Below, piece by piece: positions 7,188 to 10,565 of a stretch of DNA of 10,565 nucleotides. Numbering within the stretch: the stretch's first letter is position 1; each line of letters opens with the position of its first letter. The DNA is from an uncultured Lachnospiraceae bacterium (lineage in GTDB: Bacteria > Bacillota > Clostridia > Lachnospirales > Lachnospiraceae). The position numbers and the translations under genes were made by a program. The DNA lies in NCBI GenBank assembly GCA_910584115.1, contig CAJTYN010000038.1, positions 10,528 to 21,092 of the forward strand, written 5' to 3'. The notes below the pieces were generated by a model. It was not told the origin of the DNA. It saw only the letters and a list, made by a program, of their open reading frames with translations, and searched no databases.

Positions 7188-8858
7188 ATGACGAAGAAAT
7201 GGTGGCACGACAAAGTAGTATATCAGATCTATCCCAAGAGTTTTTACGATCCGAACGGTGACGGGATCGGGGATATCCCCGGCATCATCTGCAAGCTGGA
7301 CTATCTGCGGGAGCTGGGCGTGGATATCCTCTGGCTCTCCCCCTGCTATCAGTCCCCGCTGGCCGACCAGGGATACGATATCTCGGATTATTACGCGATC
7401 GATCCCCGCTTTGGTACCATGGAGGACATGGAGCGGCTGATCGCCGAGGCAAAAAAACGGGGGATGTATATTTTGATGGATCTGGTGGTCAACCACTGCT
7501 CCGACGAGCACGAATGGTTCCGCCGGGCCTGCGAGGATCCCGACGGGAAATACGGCGATTTCTTTTATCTGAGAAAAAAGGAGGAGGGAAAGCTCCCGAC
7601 AAACTGGCGCTCTTATTTCGGCGGCCCCGTCTGGGAGGACCTGCCCGGCACAGACAGACAGTATCTCCATGTGTTCCACAAGAAACAGCCGGATCTCAAC
7701 TGGGAGAATCCTGAACTCCGGGAGGAAGTCTATAAGAACATCAACTGGTGGCTGGATAAAGGTCTGGGGGGCTTCCGCATCGACGCGATCATGAACATCA
7801 AGAAAGCACTGCCTTTGCGCGATTACGAGCCGGACCGGGAGGACGGCCTCTCCAGCATCTCGAACATGCTCCAGGACGCCGACGGGATTGGAAGATTTTT
7901 GGGGGAGATGCGCGACCGCACTTTTAAGAAGTACGATGCCTTCTCCGTCGGGGAGATCTTCAATGAGAAGCCGGAAGATCTTCCCGATCTGATCGGCGAG
8001 AATGGCTACTTCTCCAGTATGTTTGATTTCAATGAGACGACCTTCGGCGAGAGTCCCAAGGGATGGTACGACGCCGCCCCGATCACGCCGGATGATTACA
8101 AGAGATGCTGTTTCGAGGCGCAGGCCCGGATCGGCGATATCGGTTTCCTCTCCAACATCATCGAGAATCACGACAGGCCCAGAGGTGTCAGCCATTTCAT
8201 CCCGGAAGGGGAATGCTGCACGGAGAGTAAGAAACTGCTGGCGGCCCTGAACTTCATGCTGCGGGGGATCCCTTTTATCTATCAGGGGCAGGAACTGGGT
8301 ATGGAGAATACTGTCTTCTCATCCATCGATGAAGTGGACGATATCTCCACCCATGACGAGTACCGCACCGCACTGGACGCGGGGCTTACCCCCGAAGAGG
8401 CGTTAAAGGCCGTGTCCAGGTTCAGCCGGGACAACGCGCGCACGCCCATGCAGTGGTCCGCTGAAAAAAATGCCGGCTTCACAAAAGGGACGCCCTGGCT
8501 TCGGGTCAACCCCAACTATACATCCATCAATGCGGCGGCGCAGATGGCTGACCCGGATTCCGTCCGCAGTTTTTATAAGAGGCTGATTGCGCTGCGCAAA
8601 GATCCCGCCTACAAGGAGACTGTCGTGTACGGTCTGCTGGAGCCGGTCTGGGAGGAAAGGCACAACCTGATGGCCTATTACCGCAGGGGCGAGAAAACCC
8701 TGCTGGTGATCGGAAATCAGCAGAAAGAAACGCAGGAGGTCACGCTGCCGTGCGGCCATACGAAAGTGCTGATCAACAACTATCCGGATATGGAAGAGCA
8801 TGACGGGACGATCCGTCTGAAAGCATATCAGGTGCTGGTGCTGGAAATGTGTCAATGA
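7188..8858 (+). CDS. GH13 (subfamily 31-like) alpha-glucosidase, Ala at the linkage-specificity position
   Basis: This 556-residue cytoplasmic enzyme is full length for oligo-1,6-glucosidase/alpha-glucosidase proteins and has no signal peptide. The TIM barrel starts with WWHDKVVYQIYPKSFYD, followed by the calcium-site loop DPNGDGIGD (21-29), region I DLVVNH (98-103), region II GFRIDAI with nucleophile Asp199, region III VGEIF with acid/base Glu256, and region IV ENHDRPR with Asp329. These positions line up with Asp199/Glu255/Asp329 reported for Bacillus cereus oligo-1,6-glucosidase. The residue after the nucleophile is Ala200, not the Val typical of alpha-1,6-specific members. This leans toward alpha-1,4 or mixed specificity. 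The C-terminal beta-sandwich begins near 470. It hydrolyses terminal alpha-glucose from short oligosaccharides. It follows the AraC gene and lies 17 bp before a paralogue. The exact substrate is not decided by the sequence. Confidence 0.93.
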   Translation: MTKKWWHDKVVYQIYPKSFYDPNGDGIGDIPGIICKLDYLRELGVDILWLSPCYQSPLADQGYDISDYYAIDPRFGTMEDMERLIAEAKKRGMYILMDLVVNHCSDEHEWFRRACEDPDGKYGDFFYLRKKEEGKLPTNWRSYFGGPVWEDLPGTDRQYLHVFHKKQPDLNWENPELREEVYKNINWWLDKGLGGFRIDAIMNIKKALPLRDYEPDREDGLSSISNMLQDADGIGRFLGEMRDRTFKKYDAFSVGEIFNEKPEDLPDLIGENGYFSSMFDFNETTFGESPKGWYDAAPITPDDYKRCCFEAQARIGDIGFLSNIIENHDRPRGVSHFIPEGECCTESKKLLAALNFMLRGIPFIYQGQELGMENTVFSSIDEVDDISTHDEYRTALDAGLTPEEALKAVSRFSRDNARTPMQWSAEKNAGFTKGTPWLRVNPNYTSINAAAQMADPDSVRSFYKRLIALRKDPAYKETVVYGLLEPVWEERHNLMAYYRRGEKTLLVIGNQQKETQEVTLPCGHTKVLINNYPDMEEHDGTIRLKAYQVLVLEMCQ

Positions 8859-8869
8859 AAGGAAGGAAA
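8859..8869 (+). promoter_or_regulatory. Ribosome binding site that fixes the second glucosidase start at ATG 8876
   Basis: AAGGAAGGAAA (8859-8869) follows the TGA of the first glucosidase (8856-8858), with GGAAGG ending 9 nt before ATG 8876. The earlier in-frame ATG at 8849 overlaps the preceding gene, lacks such a site and would add nine residues (MSMKGRKPH) that have no counterpart in the family. From 8876 the protein begins MKRAWWKEAV, matching the MTKKWWHDKV start of its neighbour. Confidence 0.85.
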
Positions 8870-8875
8870 CCGCAT

Positions 8876-10546
8876 ATGAAGAGAGCATGGTGGAAGGAAG
8901 CGGTCATCTATCAGATCTATCCCCGCAGTTTTATGGACAGCAACGGCGACGGGATCGGGGATCTGAAAGGGATCACGAGCAAGCTGGACTATCTGCAGTA
9001 CCTGGGGATCGATGTGATCTGGCTGTCCCCCGTCTACAAGTCTCCCAATGACGACAACGGCTATGATATCAGCGACTACCAGGATATCATGGATGAGTTC
9101 GGCACGATGGAAGATTTCGACGAGATGCTGGCGGCGGCCCACGAGAGGGGCATCCGCATCGTCATGGATCTGGTGGTCAATCACACCTCCGACGAGCACC
9201 GCTGGTTCGTCGAGAGCCGGAAGTCTAAGGATAACCCGTACCGCGACTACTATATCTGGCACGCGGGCAGGGATGCGCAGACGCCGCCCAATAATTGGGG
9301 ATCCTGCTTCAGCGGCCCCGCATGGCAGTATGACGAAGAGACGGACATGTACTATCTCCATCTCTTCTCCAAGAAGCAGCCAGACTTAAACTGGGATAAC
9401 CCAAAAGTCCGGAAAGAAGTATTCGATATGATGACCTGGTGGTGCGATAAGGGCATCGACGGCTTCCGCATGGACGTGATCAGCATGATCTCCAAGACAG
9501 AAGAGATGCCGGACGGCGAAGTCCACGGTCTGTACGGTGATTTTTCACCTTATTGCGTACATGGACCGAATGTCCACAGATACCTGCGGGAGATGAACGA
9601 GAAAGTCCTCTCCCGCTACGATATCATGACCGTCGGCGAGACTTCCGGCGTCACCACCGAACAGGCAAAACAATATGCCGGAGAGGACACTCATGAACTG
9701 AACATGGTCTTCCAGTTTGAACACGTGGAATGGGACGGCCCCGGGAAATACGGAAAATGGACGGACGAGCGGCTGCCGCTCACCACTCTGAAGAAGATCA
9801 TGTCCCGCTGGCAGACGGAACTGTACGGCAAGGCATGGAACAGTCTCTTTTGGGACAATCACGACCAGCCCCGCGCAGTCTCCAGCTTCGGCGACGACCG
9901 CCCCCAGTACAGGGAGGCTTCCGCCAAGATGCTGGCCACCTGCCTGCACATGCAGCAGGGCACGCCGTACATCTATCAGGGCGAGGAACTGGGCATGACC
10001 AACTATCCCTTCCAGAATCCCGCGGAATTCCGGGACATCGAGAGCATCAACGCTTACAGGGAATGGTGCATCGACGGTCCCGTCTCCCACGAAGATTTCT
10101 GGCCCTGCATCATCTTCAAGAGCCGTGACAACGCTCGGACACCCGTACAGTGGGACACTTCCGAACACGCCGGATTTACCACCGGCACGCCCTGGATCGC
10201 GGTAAATCCCAACTACAGGGAGATCAATGCCAGAGCCGAGACGGCAGACCCGGACTCCGTGTTCCACTATTATAAGAAACTGATCGGACTCAGAAAGGAA
10301 CATCCGATCATCGTATACGGAAAGTACGAGCCGCTCCTAGAAGACAGCGAGGAACTGTTCGTCTATACAAGAACGCTGGACGGAGAAAAACTGCTGGTCG
10401 TATGCAGCTTCTGTGACCACGAGACATCCTTTACCATCCCGGATCCGTTTGTGGGGGCTCCCTGCATCATCTCCAATATGGGAAACAACTATGACAGCGC
10501 CCAGATGACTCTGAAGCCTTATGAGGCTTTTGTACTGAAAAAATAA
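8876..10546 (+). CDS. GH13 subfamily 31 oligo-1,6-glucosidase (isomaltase-type), Val at the specificity position
   Basis: Read from ATG 8876 the enzyme has 556 residues, the same length as its upstream neighbour. It carries the full GH13 set: DSNGDGIGDLKGI (21-33) for the calcium loop, DLVVNHTSDEH (98-108), GFRMDVI with nucleophile Asp200 and Val201, TVGET with acid/base Glu255, and FWDNHDQPR with Asp330. The Val after the nucleophile and the FW.NHDQPR block are those of oligo-1,6-glucosidases, dextran glucosidases and related alpha-1,6-acting enzymes. Trehalose-6-phosphate hydrolase shares much of this pattern and remains an alternative. It is cytoplasmic, with no signal peptide, and would release glucose from isomaltose, isomaltotriose or panose after uptake. 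It lies 17 bp after the first glucosidase gene and is surely cotranscribed with it. The stop TAA is at 10544-10546, and only 19 bases remain in the window after it. Confidence 0.92.
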   Translation: MKRAWWKEAVIYQIYPRSFMDSNGDGIGDLKGITSKLDYLQYLGIDVIWLSPVYKSPNDDNGYDISDYQDIMDEFGTMEDFDEMLAAAHERGIRIVMDLVVNHTSDEHRWFVESRKSKDNPYRDYYIWHAGRDAQTPPNNWGSCFSGPAWQYDEETDMYYLHLFSKKQPDLNWDNPKVRKEVFDMMTWWCDKGIDGFRMDVISMISKTEEMPDGEVHGLYGDFSPYCVHGPNVHRYLREMNEKVLSRYDIMTVGETSGVTTEQAKQYAGEDTHELNMVFQFEHVEWDGPGKYGKWTDERLPLTTLKKIMSRWQTELYGKAWNSLFWDNHDQPRAVSSFGDDRPQYREASAKMLATCLHMQQGTPYIYQGEELGMTNYPFQNPAEFRDIESINAYREWCIDGPVSHEDFWPCIIFKSRDNARTPVQWDTSEHAGFTTGTPWIAVNPNYREINARAETADPDSVFHYYKKLIGLRKEHPIIVYGKYEPLLEDSEELFVYTRTLDGEKLLVVCSFCDHETSFTIPDPFVGAPCIISNMGNNYDSAQMTLKPYEAFVLKK

Positions 10547-10565
10547 AGACCGTCGTACGGATCAC

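Noticed and set aside
7023..8195. Long minus-strand open frame (390 codons) opposite the first alpha-glucosidase
   Set aside because: It mirrors the codon pattern of the GH13 gene, has no family motif or ribosome binding site evidence, and runs across the AraC/glucosidase gap.
10550..10560. CCGTCGTACGG after the last stop as a terminator hairpin
   Set aside because: A 4-bp stem with a 3-nt loop is too weak, and the window ends five bases later, so no T-tract can be seen.
1..10565. CRISPR arrays, tRNA or rRNA genes, insertion sequences, attachment sites
   Set aside because: No regularly spaced repeats, tRNA-like cloverleaf, transposase or terminal inverted repeats were seen; intergenic DNA totals well under 300 bp.

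Overview
The window reads as a GC-rich (by eye mid-50s percent) stretch of a Gram-positive, Clostridia-like chromosome, probably a gut-type Lachnospiraceae or relative. The reasons are strong purine-rich ribosome binding sites, a vegetative sigma-A-type promoter, a TagF/TagB-type glycerophosphotransferase, and an AraC regulator beside tandem GH13 alpha-glucosidases. Lineage is an inference from gene content; no 16S or marker gene is present. Every gene is on the + strand.

Layout. (1) Bases 2-748 are the 3' two-thirds of an RlmI-type 23S rRNA cytosine methyltransferase gene, a housekeeping gene cut by the left edge. (2) A 100-bp AT-rich gap carries an almost ideal extended -10 promoter (772-800). 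(3) Bases 849-6130 form a tightly packed three-gene operon: a sulfotransferase-fold protein, a protein joining a CBS pair to a type II mannose-6-phosphate-isomerase cupin, and a 1123-residue protein with an N-terminal CDP-glycerol-type glycerophosphotransferase domain followed by a second, divergent GT-B-like half. A hairpin with a short T-tract (6116-6150), whose loop contains the last stop codon, probably ends the operon. (4) Bases 6168-7112 encode an AraC-type regulator with an N-terminal cupin sensor. (5) Bases 7188-8858 and 8876-10546 encode two GH13 subfamily-31-like alpha-glucosidases of identical length (556 aa each), 17 bp apart. The right edge cuts just after the second.

How the parts work together (inference). 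The 849-6130 operon looks like a cell-surface polymer module: a polyol-phosphate transferase, an isomerase-like sugar-phosphate enzyme with a possible nucleotide-sensing CBS module, and a sulfotransferase that might decorate the product. This is the least ordinary part of the window. The AraC/alpha-glucosidase part is a cytoplasmic oligosaccharide-use locus. The first enzyme has Ala and the second Val directly after the catalytic Asp, the position known to separate alpha-1,4 from alpha-1,6 preference. The pair may therefore divide starch- or isomalto-oligosaccharide breakdown between them. No transporter is visible in the window.
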